The position numbers were made by a program, and so were the translations under genes. A stretch of DNA of 64,000 nt, taken from contig NZ_CP130558.2 in assembly GCF_030534315.2 (NCBI RefSeq), positions 248,001 to 312,000 of the forward strand, read 5' to 3'. The notes under the pieces were generated by a model that did no database searches, was not told the DNA's origin, and saw nothing but the letters and a program-made list of their open reading frames with translations. Positions 43,177 to 53,400 of this stretch are shown piece by piece. Position 1 is the first letter of the stretch. Each line of letters begins with the position of its first letter. This DNA comes from Thermoanaerobacterium sp. CMT5567-10 (GTDB lineage: Bacteria > Bacillota > Thermoanaerobacteria > Thermoanaerobacterales > Thermoanaerobacteraceae).

Positions 43177-45279
43177 ATGCAAGAGAACTCATTAAAAACT
43201 ATTTTTGGCGAAAATGTATTTAATGACGCAGTCATGAGAGAACGCCTGCCAAAACAAACTTACAATGCTTTAAGAAAAACAATCGATGAAGGGCTTCCTC
43301 TTGACCCAAAAGTTGCTGACGTAGTCGCAAATGCAATGAAAGATTGGGCTATTGAAAAAGGAGCAACACATTTTACACACTGGTTTCAGCCATTGACAGG
43401 TATTACTGCAGAAAAGCACGAATCTTTTATTTCACCTACACCAGATGGAAAAGTTATAACAGAATTTTCAGGCAAAGAACTTATTAAAGGCGAGCCTGAC
43501 GCATCATCGTTCCCTTCAGGCGGATTGAGAGCTACATTTGAAGCAAGAGGTTATACTGCATGGGACTGTACATCTCCAGCATTTGTTAAAGATAATGTTC
43601 TTTACATCCCAACAGCATTTTGTTCATATACAGGTGAAGCATTAGATTTAAAGACGCCGTTATTGCGTTCGATGGAAGCTTTGTCAAAGCAAGCTTTACG
43701 TGTATTAAGATTATTTGGCAATACAACATCAAAAAAAGTAATTACTACAGTTGGACCAGAACAAGAATATTTCTTGATAGACAAAAAATTATACGAAAAA
43801 CGCAAAGACCTCATCTTAACAGGAAGGACATTATTTGGTTCCAAATCACCTAAAGGGCAAGAAATGGAAGATCATTATTTTGGAACAATAAGAGAAAGAG
43901 TTTCCACATTTATGAAGGAGCTTAATGAAGAACTTTGGAAACTTGGTATATCCGCTAAAACGGAACATAATGAAGTTGCCCCGGCTCAGCACGAATTAGC
44001 ACCAATTTTCAACACAACAAACATAGCAACAGACCACAATCAATTAACAATGGACACAATGAAAAAAGTCGCTTTGAGAAATGATCTGGTATGTTTGTTA
44101 CATGAGAAACCATTTGCAGGTGTAAATGGCTCTGGAAAACATAATAACTGGTCTATGAGCACAGATGACGGTTTAAATCTTTTAGATCCTGGTACAACAC
44201 CACATGAAAATGCACAATTTTTAGTATTTTTGTGCTCTGTAATTAAAGCAATTGACGAATACGCAGACCTACTCAGAGTGTCATGTGCAACACCTGGAAA
44301 TGACCATAGGCTTGGTGCAAACGAAGCTCCACCAGCAATAATTTCAATATTCCTAGGTGAACAACTAACAGATATCTTAGAGCAAATAAGTGAAAGTGGC
44401 AGTGCTACAAACTCTAAACAATGTGGAGAATTAAAAATAGGAGTAACAACACTGCCTACACTCCATAAAGATTCAACAGATAGAAATAGAACATCTCCAT
44501 TTGCATTTACAGGAAACAAGTTTGAATTTAGAATGGTAGGTTCATCATCATCTATAGCAACTGCAAATTACATCTTAAATACTATTGTTGCAGAAGTTCT
44601 ATCAGAAGTTGCCGATAGGCTAGAAAATGCTAATAACTTTAATGAAGAAGTTCAAAAAATACTGAAAGAGATTGTCACAAACCACAAACGCATTATATTT
44701 AATGGAAATGGATATTCAGAAGAATGGGTTAAAGAGGCTGAAAAGAGAGGTCTTCCAAATATCTCTTCAACAGTTGATGCTATACCTGCTCTTTTGAAAG
44801 ACAAAAATGTAAAAGTCATGGAGAAACACGGTGTATTAAACAAAGTCGAATTAGAGTCTCGCTATGAAATAATGCTAGAAAACTATGCAAAGACGATAAA
44901 CATAGAAGCATTAACAACGCTTGATATTGCTAAGAGACAATTATTGCCAGCAGTTATTAAATTTATAAAAGAAGTTGCTGATTCCGTAAATGCAGCAAAA
45001 AGTACTGGATTAGACGTTAAAATTGATGCACAATCAGATTTGTTGGCTGAGGTTTCCTCGCTGGCAGCAGAATTCAAGAAAAGAATTGATAACCTTGAAA
45101 ATGCAGTAAACAGCGCAAGCAACATTGAAAATGATTCTTTTGCTATTGCAAAATATTATAGAGACGAAGTATTTACTAAAATGGGAGAACTGAGAGAAAT
45201 AGGCGATAAATTAGAAACTTTAGTTGATGCTGAAATTTGGCCACTTCCAACATACGCAGATATGCTATTCTATGTGTAA
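43177..45279 (+). CDS. glnN: glutamine synthetase type III
   Basis: 700-aa GSIII, the large form found in Bacteroides and some clostridia, making glutamine from glutamate and ammonium. Catalytic landmarks include [31 protein letters not shown], the ATP-site segment [11 protein letters not shown], and [17 protein letters not shown]. The C-terminal 200 residues are helical, as in the family. The start is ATG 43177 with AAAGGGG. It is a single-gene unit with its own leader hairpin and terminator, so regulation by nitrogen through attenuation is plausible. Confidence 0.96.
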   Translation: MQENSLKTIFGENVFNDAVMRERLPKQTYNALRKTIDEGLPLDPKVADVVANAMKDWAIEKGATHFTHWFQPLTGITAEKHESFISPTPDGKVITEFSGKELIKGEPDASSFPSGGLRATFEARGYTAWDCTSPAFVKDNVLYIPTAFCSYTGEALDLKTPLLRSMEALSKQALRVLRLFGNTTSKKVITTVGPEQEYFLIDKKLYEKRKDLILTGRTLFGSKSPKGQEMEDHYFGTIRERVSTFMKELNEELWKLGISAKTEHNEVAPAQHELAPIFNTTNIATDHNQLTMDTMKKVALRNDLVCLLHEKPFAGVNGSGKHNNWSMSTDDGLNLLDPGTTPHENAQFLVFLCSVIKAIDEYADLLRVSCATPGNDHRLGANEAPPAIISIFLGEQLTDILEQISESGSATNSKQCGELKIGVTTLPTLHKDSTDRNRTSPFAFTGNKFEFRMVGSSSSIATANYILNTIVAEVLSEVADRLENANNFNEEVQKILKEIVTNHKRIIFNGNGYSEEWVKEAEKRGLPNISSTVDAIPALLKDKNVKVMEKHGVLNKVELESRYEIMLENYAKTINIEALTTLDIAKRQLLPAVIKFIKEVADSVNAAKSTGLDVKIDAQSDLLAEVSSLAAEFKKRIDNLENAVNSASNIENDSFAIAKYYRDEVFTKMGELREIGDKLETLVDAEIWPLPTYADMLFYV

Positions 45280-45292
45280 AATATTCTATATA

Positions 45293-45330
45293 CTAAAAAA
45301 ACTATTGGGTGCAATCCCAATAGTTTTTTT
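45293..45330 (+). terminator. terminator after glnN, also facing the tmRNA unit
   Basis: AAAACTATTGGG / CCCAATAGTTTTTTT stem with a TGCAAT loop. T-runs on both strands let it end glnN and the convergent ssrA-tRNA-Ala transcript. Confidence 0.88.
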
Positions 45331-45407
45331 ATTTTAATTGGTTTTATAAAAAATTAAAAAGGATTTCGATACTTCTATATTTGAACGAAATCCTTGAAAT
45401 TTCACAA

Positions 45408-45480
45408 TGGAGACGAAGAGACTTGAACTCTCGACCCCCACAATGCCATTGTGGTGCTCTCCCAACTGAGCTACGTCCCC
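45408..45480 (-). tRNA. trnA: tRNA-Ala (GGC)
   Basis: Cloverleaf on the minus strand: acceptor GGGGACG/CGTCTCC with the alanine identity pair G3-U70, D-stem GCTC/GAGC, anticodon stem CCACA/TGTGG around loop ATGGCAT (anticodon GGC), T-arm GAGAG TTCAAGT CTCTT, and discriminator A. CCA is not encoded. It lies 20 bases behind tmRNA. Confidence 0.95.
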
Positions 45481-45500
45481 AGACGAAAAGTTTATATGTA

Positions 45501-45854
45501 TGGTGGAGGTGCGGGGAGTCGAACCCCGGTCCGAAGGCGTCACAGTAAAAGCTTCTCCGAGCGCAGTCACTGTTTTTACATTCCCTCCGCAGTTCTCCCA
45601 GTGACAGGATAACTGCTTCAGTAGCTTCATAAAATCCGATTTATCTCAAAGCTTTGATAAATCAGTTCCCCACTAAATCGACGCCCAATCCTTTGATGTG
45701 GGAATCAAAGGTTGAACGGCTGCTTATTAATTAAGCAGCGTAAGCTAAATTATCGTTGTTTGCGTTTATTTTTAAGTCCACCGTTTAACGAGCAGATGGA
45801 ACCTCGACTCGCTACTTTTACCTCGACTGCCCCCGTCGAAACCAGTACACCCCC
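45501..45854 (-). ncRNA. ssrA: transfer-messenger RNA
   Basis: tmRNA of about 354 nt. The tRNA-like ends pair (5' GGGGGTG with 3' CACCTCC, then ACCA), keeping a G-U pair at position 3-70 for alanylation. The T-arm is GGGG TTCGACT CCCC. The tag frame reads GCAAACAACGAT and onward, giving ANDNLAYAA and a stop, with pseudoknot-forming repeats downstream. It rescues stalled ribosomes together with SmpB, encoded immediately upstream. Confidence 0.96.
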
Positions 45855-45858
45855 ATAT

Positions 45859-46326
45859 TTATATATGTTGGCTTTCTTTAAAATGCCTTTCTATTTCCCT
45901 TTTAGCATCTCTTCTTGCCATATCTTCTCTTTTATCATATAATTTCTTACCTCTAGCTACAGCCAACTCAATTTTTACGAGTCCATGTTTTAAATAAACT
46001 CTTAGTGGTACTAATGTATAGCCTTTTTGAGTAACATAACCAGTCAATTTATTTATTTCTCTCCTGTTTAGAAGCAATTTCCTTGTTCTAAGAGGATCTT
46101 TATTAAATATATTGCCTTTTTCATATGGGCTTATATGCATATTGTATAAGAAAACTTCGTTGTTTTCAATACGTGCAAAGCTGTCCTTTAAATTAACTTT
46201 GCCCATGCGGACAGATTTGACTTCTGTACCAAAAAGCACAATACCCGCTTCATAAACTTCATCAATAAAATAATCATGACTGGCTTTCTTATTCTGTGCT
46301 AATACTTTAATATTTTCGCTTGTCAT
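45859..46326 (-). CDS. smpB: SsrA-binding protein
   Basis: 155-aa partner of tmRNA in trans-translation. The OB-fold core begins [34 protein letters not shown], and the C-terminal tail [25 protein letters not shown] inserts into the decoding centre. The start is ATG 46326. The gene stands directly between rnr and ssrA, so protein and RNA are made from adjacent units. RNase R upstream completes the set that degrades non-stop mRNAs. Confidence 0.97.
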   Translation of the reverse strand: MTSENIKVLAQNKKASHDYFIDEVYEAGIVLFGTEVKSVRMGKVNLKDSFARIENNEVFLYNMHISPYEKGNIFNKDPLRTRKLLLNRREINKLTGYVTQKGYTLVPLRVYLKHGLVKIELAVARGKKLYDKREDMARRDAKREIERHFKESQHI

Positions 46327-46415
46327 AAGATAAACACCTTTTTCACAAAATCACCCTACTTGTGTCAAACAAATAGGGTCTTTGCTTATCTATTATAACA
46401 TATTAAAATCTCCTG

Positions 46416-48563
46416 TCAAGCGTCTTTATCTTTATTGGCTTCATCAGGAGACGCCAAGACAAAATCTATTTCTCTCCTATCTACGTTAGCACCTACTACT
46501 TTTACATACACAACGTCACCTATAGAAAACTTTCTTTTCGTTCTTTCTCCTATCAACGTATATGTTTCATCATCATAATGGTAATAATCATCATCAAGGG
46601 TATCAATATCGACTAATCCTTCTACTGTGTTGTCTAGCTCTACAAAAAATCCGTAATTTGTCACATTTGCAATTATGGCCTTATAAACATTTCCAACTCT
46701 TTCTTTCATGTACTCTACTTTCTTCAAATCTTCTATTTCTTTCTCTGCAGAATCCGCTGCTCTTTCCCTTTCAGAAGCTTTTAATGAAATGTCATTTAAT
46801 ATTTTGTTATAATGTTCCTGCCGCTTCTCATTCAATTTTCCATGAATATTCTCTTTAATAATCCTATGAATTATCAGATCAGGATACCTTCTTATAGGTG
46901 ATGTAAAGTGTGTATAATACTGCGTTGCAAGTGCATAATGACCTAAATCCTCTGGACTGTATCTAGCCCTCTTCAATGACCTTAATAAAAGCGTCTCAAC
47001 GACTCTTTGTTCATTCTTGCCTCTCACTTGCTTTATAAGCTCTTGCAATGCTTTTGGATGTATCTCATCTCCTCCGATGCCTTTTATATGATAACCTAAA
47101 TTGTGTATGAATTTATTAAATGCCATCAACTTTTCCATATCCGGATGCTCATGAACTCTATACACAAATGGCACGTTAATCCAATGCATGTGTTCGGCAA
47201 CTGTCTCATTTGCAACAAGCATAAATTCTTCTATTATTCTATGTGCTATATTCCTTTCAACTTTTACAATATCAACAGGCTTCCCATTTTCGTCAACAAT
47301 TATTTTTGCTTCTTCAAAATCAAAGTCTACACTACCGCGCCTTTTCCTTCTTTCTAAAAGTATTTCTGCTAAATCTCTCATATTATTAAAATCTTCTATT
47401 AAATCTTTATATCGCTCTTTTAACTCATCATCATTTTCTTCTAAGATTTTGTACACATTAGTATATGTCATTCTTTCTTTGCTGCGTATTATGCTTTCAA
47501 ATATATCGTGATCTACAACATTACCGTTTTTGTCTATCTTCATCTTTACCGTAAGTGTCAATCTGTCCTCAGACGGATTGAGACTGCATATACCGTTTGA
47601 CAATCTGTGTGGCAACATCGGTATGACTCTATCTATAAAGTACACGCTGCAGCCTCTATTTAAAGCTTCCTTATCAAGCTCAGAACCTTCTTTGACGTAA
47701 TGACTGACGTCTGCAATGCTGACATAAAGTACATAATCGCCGCTATCAAGCTTCTCTACTGCCACAGCATCATCAAGGTCTTTTGCATCTTCTCCATCTA
47801 TCGTTACAATATTTAAATGGCGCAAATCTATCCTTCCTGATATCTCCTCACCTGATATTTTCTCTTCTATATTTTCTGCTTCTTTCATGACTTTCTTTGG
47901 AAATTCTTCAGGTATGTTGTATGAGCGAATCACTGACAGTACATCTACTCCAGGATCATTTTTCCTACCTAAAATTTCAATTATTTTTCCTTCAGGACTT
48001 CTCCGCTTTTCCGGCCACTTAGTTATCTTAACTACCACCTTCATGCCATCTTCGGCATTCATGGTGTCAGATTTTGAAATAAATACATCTTGTGTGATGC
48101 TTCTATCATCGGGAACTACAAAACCAAAGTTGCGGTTTTTCTCAAAAGTGCCGACAATGGTAGAATTAACCCTCTTGAGTATTTTTACAACTTCTCCTTC
48201 CCACTTCTTTCCTTCTACTTTTTTTATTATACGAACCAATACAATATCATTCTGCATTGCACTGTTTAAATTGTCTTTAGAAATAAATATATCCTTAATG
48301 TTTTCATTTTCAGGTATCAGAAAAGCAAAACCTCTAGATGTGGCATCTATTTTGCCTTTTATTATATCAAGTCTTTCTGATAAAGCATACTTTTCATTTT
48401 TTGTTTTATATATTGTCCCATCTTTCTCTAAATCCTTCAATAGATCTTCAACAATTCCTTTTTGACTGTAATCCACATCAAGCATTTTTAAAATATTTTC
48501 AATCCTTGAGGGTTTGTAATTTTCGTCATTAAAAAGCTCTAACAATTTATCCTTAAAATTCAT
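46416..48563 (-). CDS. rnr: ribonuclease R
   Basis: Processive 3'-5' exoribonuclease, 715 aa. It has an N-terminal winged-helix part (KDKLLELFNDENYKPSRIENI), two cold-shock domains (GKIDATSRGFAFLIP; GTFEKNRNFGFVVPDD), and a catalytic RNB domain with the Asp cluster RHLNIVTIDGEDAKDLDDAVAV. A C-terminal S1 domain (GNVYKAIIANVTNYGFFVEL) and a short charged tail end the protein. ATG 48563 has GAGAGGA upstream; a TTG at 48578 is less likely. It works with tmRNA-SmpB, encoded next. Confidence 0.96.
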   Translation of the reverse strand: MNFKDKLLELFNDENYKPSRIENILKMLDVDYSQKGIVEDLLKDLEKDGTIYKTKNEKYALSERLDIIKGKIDATSRGFAFLIPENENIKDIFISKDNLNSAMQNDIVLVRIIKKVEGKKWEGEVVKILKRVNSTIVGTFEKNRNFGFVVPDDRSITQDVFISKSDTMNAEDGMKVVVKITKWPEKRRSPEGKIIEILGRKNDPGVDVLSVIRSYNIPEEFPKKVMKEAENIEEKISGEEISGRIDLRHLNIVTIDGEDAKDLDDAVAVEKLDSGDYVLYVSIADVSHYVKEGSELDKEALNRGCSVYFIDRVIPMLPHRLSNGICSLNPSEDRLTLTVKMKIDKNGNVVDHDIFESIIRSKERMTYTNVYKILEENDDELKERYKDLIEDFNNMRDLAEILLERRKRRGSVDFDFEEAKIIVDENGKPVDIVKVERNIAHRIIEEFMLVANETVAEHMHWINVPFVYRVHEHPDMEKLMAFNKFIHNLGYHIKGIGGDEIHPKALQELIKQVRGKNEQRVVETLLLRSLKRARYSPEDLGHYALATQYYTHFTSPIRRYPDLIIHRIIKENIHGKLNEKRQEHYNKILNDISLKASERERAADSAEKEIEDLKKVEYMKERVGNVYKAIIANVTNYGFFVELDNTVEGLVDIDTLDDDYYHYDDETYTLIGERTKRKFSIGDVVYVKVVGANVDRREIDFVLASPDEANKDKDA

Positions 48564-48709
48564 ACCGATTCCTCTCAATCTATTAAATTAAGTCTAACAT
48601 ATTAATATTAGCCAAATTTCTTACATAGTTAATTTTCCATTTATCTATTATAATTATAACATTTAAAATGTGAAATATTGAAGAAAAACTATAAAATAAT
48701 TTTCATTTT

Positions 48710-49231
48710 TTAAATATGAATTAAAGGTATTATTAATGCTAATCCAGACAATATCATTGAATCTAATAACGAATCAATAATATTAGAATCTGTATACTTC
48801 CAATAACTGTAGAAAAGTGTAATTGGAAGCAGTATTGCATTCATCCAAATATATGTGTTAGAGTATATACTCCATGGGATATTTAACACAATTAAATTAA
48901 ATAATGACATTATAGCCCATACCAACGTTAGTGGCACAAATGCTAATAAAATAATTGCAACACTAGAAACCAATAAATTATTATGTTTTTCTTTTACTCT
49001 AATTAATCTTATTATTACTAATATTGGATATAAGTAAACGAATTTAAAAAAGTATACTATACTAAGCATAATGAATCCACTTTCGAAAAACACTTTGCTA
49101 TTACCTGTAAAAGATTTAAACTGACCTAACACTGTTACAGCTATTGATATAAAGATAAAAATTAATAGTAAAAAAATTTGTTTAAATGAAGCATGATATA
49201 TCTTTTTACTTGATAAAAGCCATGACTTCAT
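48710..49231 (-). CDS. Yip1-like membrane protein
   Basis: 173-aa integral membrane protein with five hydrophobic helices (for example IFLLLIFIFISIAVTVLG and VSSVAIILLAFVPLTLVWAI), the overall look of the Yip1 family. It lacks catalytic motifs. It overlaps the end of the SpoIIM-like gene by 26 bases, so the two are coupled. As the last gene of the operon that begins with the interrupted secreted-protein gene, it could be an immunity or assembly factor, but this is only suggested by context. Confidence 0.65.
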   Translation of the reverse strand: MKSWLLSSKKIYHASFKQIFLLLIFIFISIAVTVLGQFKSFTGNSKVFFESGFIMLSIVYFFKFVYLYPILVIIRLIRVKEKHNNLLVSSVAIILLAFVPLTLVWAIMSLFNLIVLNIPWSIYSNTYIWMNAILLPITLFYSYWKYTDSNIIDSLLDSMILSGLALIIPLIHI

Positions 49232-49730
49232 ATTGTTCTATCACTCCCCCCATTACAATTAATGCTATGCCTATTAAAAATGAAGCAATTTGATATTTAC
49301 TGTATTTTCTATAAACAAGGTAATTCAACCCAATATACATTGAAAAAAGTACAACAAATGTAATACCAATTGACTCTGGTATAACAAAAAAACATTTAGC
49401 AACTGAATTAATTTTAATTGTTTCTATCCATAAAGACCACCAACTAAAGAGATACAGGATAGTGAAAAGACCGCCACTAATAAGCCCTAGTATCCCAACC
49501 AGTAAAGATAAAGAAAGATTATGAATTATTATTTTTATCCATAAATTTCTCAATTCAGGTTTTTCAAAAATACCCATTCGATTTAATATATCTAAAATGC
49601 CACTACTAATTTCATCATTTGGTCTAACTCTTAATCCGCTAATTATTCCCATTAAAATTGGTATTAAAGTAATAATTAATGGGATCATATTAAAATATCT
49701 ACTTTTTTTAATAATTTTTATCACTTTCAT
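49206..49730 (-). CDS. SpoIIM-like (DUF95) membrane protein
   Basis: 174-aa protein with an N-terminal helix, a soluble stretch (RVRPNDEISSGILDILNRMGI), then IIIHNLSLSLLVGILGLISGGLFTILYLF and two more spans. The N-L-x-x-S/x-L-x-x-G-x-x-x-G-G pattern is that of stage II sporulation protein M. DUF95 proteins occur both in sporulation and as hallmark genes of circular bacteriocin clusters. Here the gene is coupled to a membrane protease (ATGA overlap at 49727), away from the main sporulation spoIIM context. A peptide-maturation or export role is inferred. Confidence 0.75.
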   Translation of the reverse strand: MKVIKIIKKSRYFNMIPLIITLIPILMGIISGLRVRPNDEISSGILDILNRMGIFEKPELRNLWIKIIIHNLSLSLLVGILGLISGGLFTILYLFSWWSLWIETIKINSVAKCFFVIPESIGITFVVLFSMYIGLNYLVYRKYSKYQIASFLIGIALIVMGGVIEQYEVMAFIK

Positions 49731-50896
49731 TTTTGCTTTAACCTCTCTATTAATTTAATAGCTTGGGTCCTATATCTATATTTATATTTTTCCGGTAACA
49801 TAATATCTCCATATGCTAACTCTTGCAAGGCTTTTATCGCATTATCAATGCCTATTTTTCTGATAGCAAACTCGTCTGCTCGTTGCTGACACTTTTGTTC
49901 GATTTGTATAAAAATTATTAATATTAAACAAATCACAGATACTGCTACAATAATCAATTCCCAATAATCATAATGTAATTTTTTCATAAAATGTAAATAA
50001 TCAATAATTAACACAGAAATATAAACACCCCATGGAAAAATTACAGGTGAAAAAAAATTCCTCATCATATTATTATAACGATCCTTAATATGGCCTTCTT
50101 CATGGGCAATTACATAACGTAAAATATTTTGATTTTTAGATATAAGGGAATTAACAAAAATTTTTCCCTTATGCGCCATCCCCAGCGGACAACCTTGCAA
50201 AAAAGGCATTATAGGACTTTCATAGACAGCATAATTACCATTATTTAAAATCTGTTTACTAAATATAACAGCAGATGAGTTTTTATAATTTGATGTAGAA
50301 AATACATATGGCCCAATAAAATAAAAATAAAATAATATTATACTGGTATCAAATATTATATGTCCTGAAAATTTTTCAGGCATACCTAACAGTATCAAAA
50401 CAGTTGCAATATAATCATAAAGTTTTATTATTCCAATTGGTGCAATAATCATTAATACTAAACCTATTATCATGATAATTATTGTTTTTATATATTCGAC
50501 TTTTCTTATAGGTTCTATATTTTCAATAAATAAGTGACTCATGTCTATTGGTATGCAAATTTTCTTTAAGCCTGATAATACAATTATATTTTTTTTAATC
50601 TTCTGATTCTTTGAACCTTGAAGAAGAAAATTAAGTGTTGTCCATGTATTCGTAAAATAATACTCTTCTTTCTTGCAGATTGGACGCATTTTAATCGATT
50701 TTAATTCAGGTAATCCCGATGCTAAAATATTTATAAATAAACTAGATATAAAAAATAAAAGATACCTTGAAAAATTAGTATGTAAGAATCCTTGTTCAAG
50801 TGGTGTTAATAATGCAAAAACTTCTACTCCAGAAAAACACCAAGATATAAGAGCGGCGCGGACTATCCACGCCGCTAATTCTGCCAAAAGAATCAA
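49727..50896 (-). CDS. M48-type membrane metalloprotease
   Basis: 389-aa membrane protein with a zinc-protease site HEEGH (HExxH, in YVIAHEEGHIKDRY, about residue 266). At least five hydrophobic spans flank it. After the site come two more spans and EQKCQQRADEFAIRKIG, where the ADEFA Glu is the third zinc ligand of M48 (HtpX/Ste24) enzymes. The start is TTG 50896 (AGAGG upstream); TTG 50887 is possible. It lies between the secreted-protein gene and the SpoIIM-like gene in one operon, so that protein is its likely substrate. Confidence 0.8.
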   Translation of the reverse strand: MILLAELAAWIVRAALISWCFSGVEVFALLTPLEQGFLHTNFSRYLLFFISSLFINILASGLPELKSIKMRPICKKEEYYFTNTWTTLNFLLQGSKNQKIKKNIIVLSGLKKICIPIDMSHLFIENIEPIRKVEYIKTIIIMIIGLVLMIIAPIGIIKLYDYIATVLILLGMPEKFSGHIIFDTSIILFYFYFIGPYVFSTSNYKNSSAVIFSKQILNNGNYAVYESPIMPFLQGCPLGMAHKGKIFVNSLISKNQNILRYVIAHEEGHIKDRYNNMMRNFFSPVIFPWGVYISVLIIDYLHFMKKLHYDYWELIIVAVSVICLILIIFIQIEQKCQQRADEFAIRKIGIDNAIKALQELAYGDIMLPEKYKYRYRTQAIKLIERLKQK

Positions 50897-50945
50897 TTAC
50901 AATCATCCTCTCATCTCTATATGTGTGTAAATAATTATTAGTAAA

Positions 50946-51536
50946 CTAAGACACTAAAGCTGTAGCCGCTGCTATGCCAATACCTGCAGCTATTTCAGGA
51001 GCATAAACTATAGTATAAACAACAGCCCAAAAGCCTGCAGAATTATAAAGATCACATAAGTATTTCCAGTTATTTCTTATATAGTTAAGTACCTCTCTTA
51101 ATGTCTCTCCACTAAAAATTGACGACGCAATAGAATTAAGATCTGGTGTTTTACCTGTAAGAAGATAATACGCTAACGCATCCGGTTCTTGTTGATTATT
51201 TTCTATTTTTAAAGAATTCTTATTAAACAAGTAATCCGCAAGTGGATTAATTTTGCTTGTCACATGAAATGTCTTCAAACTTTCCTCATCTGTTATTGTT
51301 ATGTCATATTGATTATTCGAAATTGGAGTTACTTTAATAGCCACAGTAGATGTTTTGCCTTTTGAATCTTTAAAGTTAACCACACCGTCGAAAGAACTCT
51401 TCCTTGTCACAGTCAATACATTATGTCCATTTCTAGTGATATTCAATGTCTTTGTATCATTTGAAACAGACATTGAAATTTTATCTTTTCCTTGAACATT
51501 TAACGTTTGTGCGCTTGCTGATATTATACCTCCTCG
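50946..51536 (-). pseudogene. secreted protein with hydrophobic C-terminus, 3' part of IS-split gene
   Basis: This holds all but the first 26 codons of a gene whose start lies at 53480 beyond the IS110 element. Joined at the shared CG dinucleotide the frame is continuous and gives a 222-aa protein: signal peptide ending near ISASAQ, a polar beta-rich middle (about 37-140, e.g. GVVNFKDSKGKTSTVAIKV), and a hydrophobic helical end (AGFWAVVYTIVYAPEIAAG). One cysteine (YLCDLY) remains in the mature part. A TTG at 51557 lets a short version be read from IS DNA, but without signal peptide. A toxin or bacteriocin precursor like SdpC is a hypothesis. Confidence 0.75.
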
Positions 51537-51730
51537 TATAATTATTTTTGTAGACAATAAATTTGTCTCACATCTTAAAATTTAATAAAGCACATTGATA
51601 ATTGGAAATTACCTCTTTTTCTTTAAAACATTATTTTGAAATCACATCTATTGCCATGTATCTAAAATATCAAATTAAGTACATGGCACAGGCCGCCACA
51701 TCTTTTATTTTACGGCCTTTATGTTTACTT

Positions 51731-51758
51731 TTGAGATAACTTGTAGCATTATTATACT
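51731..51758 (+). promoter_or_regulatory. promoter in the IS110 left end
   Basis: TTGAGA (51731-51736), 16 bases, TATACT (51753-51758). It would start a transcript near 51764, right where the structured RNA region begins. Confidence 0.6.
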
Positions 51759-51763
51759 GTAAA

Positions 51764-51950
51764 GTTAATATGGGACAGGCTTTTGTCCTCCATGCGGTTT
51801 TTCCGCTCTTTAAAGTATGGTCCCTACACCAGATTTGCCTTTTCTCACGCGAAATCTGCTTTGTCGTATATAAACCCCTGGCAGCAGAGGATTCAGGTTT
51901 ATATACTAATAGCTAATTGCGAGGTTGCTACATAATCTGGTCGCTAGGTT
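51764..51950 (+). ncRNA. candidate IS110 bridge RNA
   Basis: Structured stretch upstream of the transposase gene. GGGAC (51772) pairs with GTCCC (51820) around an internal loop and the inner hairpin GCGG-ttttt-CCGC (51794-51806). Next comes CAGATTT/AAATCTG (51830-51858), then the perfect 11-bp stem GTATATAAACC/GGTTTATATAC (51866-51906). IS110 elements are known to encode a bridge RNA here whose loops pair with target and donor. The first loop has CCTCC on its 5' side, also found at the left target flank, and AGTAT on its 3' side, complementary to ATACT at the right flank. Confidence 0.55.
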
Positions 51951-52005
51951 ATCTCAAATTAACTTTCAATCTACACCATTACCTTTGAAAGGAGGTGCTA
52001 TAGCC

Positions 52006-53265
52006 TTGAATAAACTTTTCGTAGGCATGGATATAAGCTTGGATGATGTCAAGGTTCATATTCTAGACCAAGACGGTAATGATGCTTGCTCTCGTTTTTC
52101 TGTAGATAATAATCCTTCTGGTTGCAATATTTTAGTGTCTCATATCTTGGATTGTTGTAATAAATACAACGTTCAGAAGGTTTTTATTGGTCTAGAATCT
52201 ACTTCAGTCTATGGTTGGCATATTCAGTATTATTTAGCTGACCATGCTTCCTTGAAGCCTTTTAATCCTTCTGTAACTACTTTTAATGCTAATACTGTCA
52301 AGGCTTTTAAAAAGTCTCTTGGCGATTTGCCTAAGAATGACTGGGTTGATGCTTTTGTTATTGCTGAAAAATTAAGGTTTGGAAGGCTTCCTAAATCTTG
52401 TCCTGTAGATTTTAGATATCTTGCTCTCCAAAGGCTTACCCGCCATCGCTTTCACATTGTTGATAGTATTGTCAGGGAGAAAAATTATTTCCTAAGTAAT
52501 CTGTTTCTTAAATTTAGTGGCTTATGTCAGATTAAAGTTTTTAGTAATAATTTTGGTGCGGCTGCTACTGAAATATTTAATGAGTTTTTAACTCTTGATG
52601 ATATTGCGGCTCGACCGCTTGAAGATCTTATTGCCTTTTTAGTTGATAAAGGCAGAGACCATTTTAATGACCCTAATGCTACGGCTAAATTACTCCAAGA
52701 TGCTGTACGCAAATCTTATAGAATCAACGCTAATGTAAATGATTCTTTGAATTTTGTTATCAAGTCTTGTCTTGATAATATACAGTATCTTGAAAAGCAG
52801 AAGAAAGCTTCTGAAAAGACCATTGCCAATGAAGTCAAAGGATTTAAGAATCAATTTCTTTGTCTTACTTCAGTAAATGGCATTGGTCCAACTATAGCAG
52901 CTGGCCTAATATCTGAGATAGGCGGAATATCAAGGTTTGATAATGATAATGCCCTTGCAAAGTTTTCCGGCATATATTGGTCAGAATACCAGTCTGCGGA
53001 TTTTAAAGCGGAGGACACTTATTTAAAACGCACTGGTAATGAATATCTCAGATATTACTTTATTCAAGCAGCCGACCAACTTAGGAAATATTGTCCTGAG
53101 TTTTCACAATACTATGCTCGCAAATTTAATGAAAGTAAAACTCATAAACACAAACGTGCTTTAGTTTTAACGGCACGCAAAGCTGTAAGGTTAGTCTTTG
53201 CTCTGCTGCGCGAAGAAAAACTTTATAAACCACCAGCAATGAAAGGAGATGATTGTAAATACTAA
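52006..53265 (+). CDS. IS110 family transposase (DEDD)
   Basis: 419-aa recombinase. The N-terminal RuvC-like DEDD domain shows FVGMDISLDDVKVHI (first Asp), GLESTSVYGWHI (Glu), and NDWVDAFVIAEKL (last Asp pair). The C-terminal transposase_20 domain has LTSVNGIGPTIAAGLISEIGG, the serine region AKFSGIYWSEYQS, and LKRTGNEYLRYYF. TTG 52006 is chosen because AAAGGAGG lies ten bases upstream; the longer in-frame version starts inside the non-coding end. The frame is intact, so the element may be active. Confidence 0.92.
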   Translation: MNKLFVGMDISLDDVKVHILDQDGNDACSRFSVDNNPSGCNILVSHILDCCNKYNVQKVFIGLESTSVYGWHIQYYLADHASLKPFNPSVTTFNANTVKAFKKSLGDLPKNDWVDAFVIAEKLRFGRLPKSCPVDFRYLALQRLTRHRFHIVDSIVREKNYFLSNLFLKFSGLCQIKVFSNNFGAAATEIFNEFLTLDDIAARPLEDLIAFLVDKGRDHFNDPNATAKLLQDAVRKSYRINANVNDSLNFVIKSCLDNIQYLEKQKKASEKTIANEVKGFKNQFLCLTSVNGIGPTIAAGLISEIGGISRFDNDNALAKFSGIYWSEYQSADFKAEDTYLKRTGNEYLRYYFIQAADQLRKYCPEFSQYYARKFNESKTHKHKRALVLTARKAVRLVFALLREEKLYKPPAMKGDDCKY

Positions 53266-53400
53266 CATAATATACTATTTCCATAATTAACATATATTCC
53301 CATTGCTGTTTTTAGTAATGGTTAGCTTTGCTATGCTCTTTTTTAGCTGTTTTTTTAAAAAATTTTTTTAATTTTTTTCAATCATCCCTTGACATATTAC

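Larger units (their letters stand above)
51537..53400 (+). mobile_element. IS110 family insertion sequence
   Basis: Element of about 1.86 kb: 470-bp non-coding left end, transposase gene, and 135-bp right end. Its limits follow from the broken host gene. The left host part ends at core CG (51535-51536), the right part begins at core CG (53401-53402), and removing everything between one CG and the other restores an open frame. There are no terminal inverted repeats and no longer target duplication, as expected for IS110. It lies antisense to the host gene. Confidence 0.85.

Noticed and set aside
45334-45630. Minus-strand frame of 98 codons across tRNA-Ala and tmRNA
   Set aside because: It is translated RNA genes, not a protein.
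51541-51557. TTG 51557 as the true start of the 203-codon frame
   Set aside because: These codons are IS110 DNA; the genuine start is at 53480 on the other side of the element.
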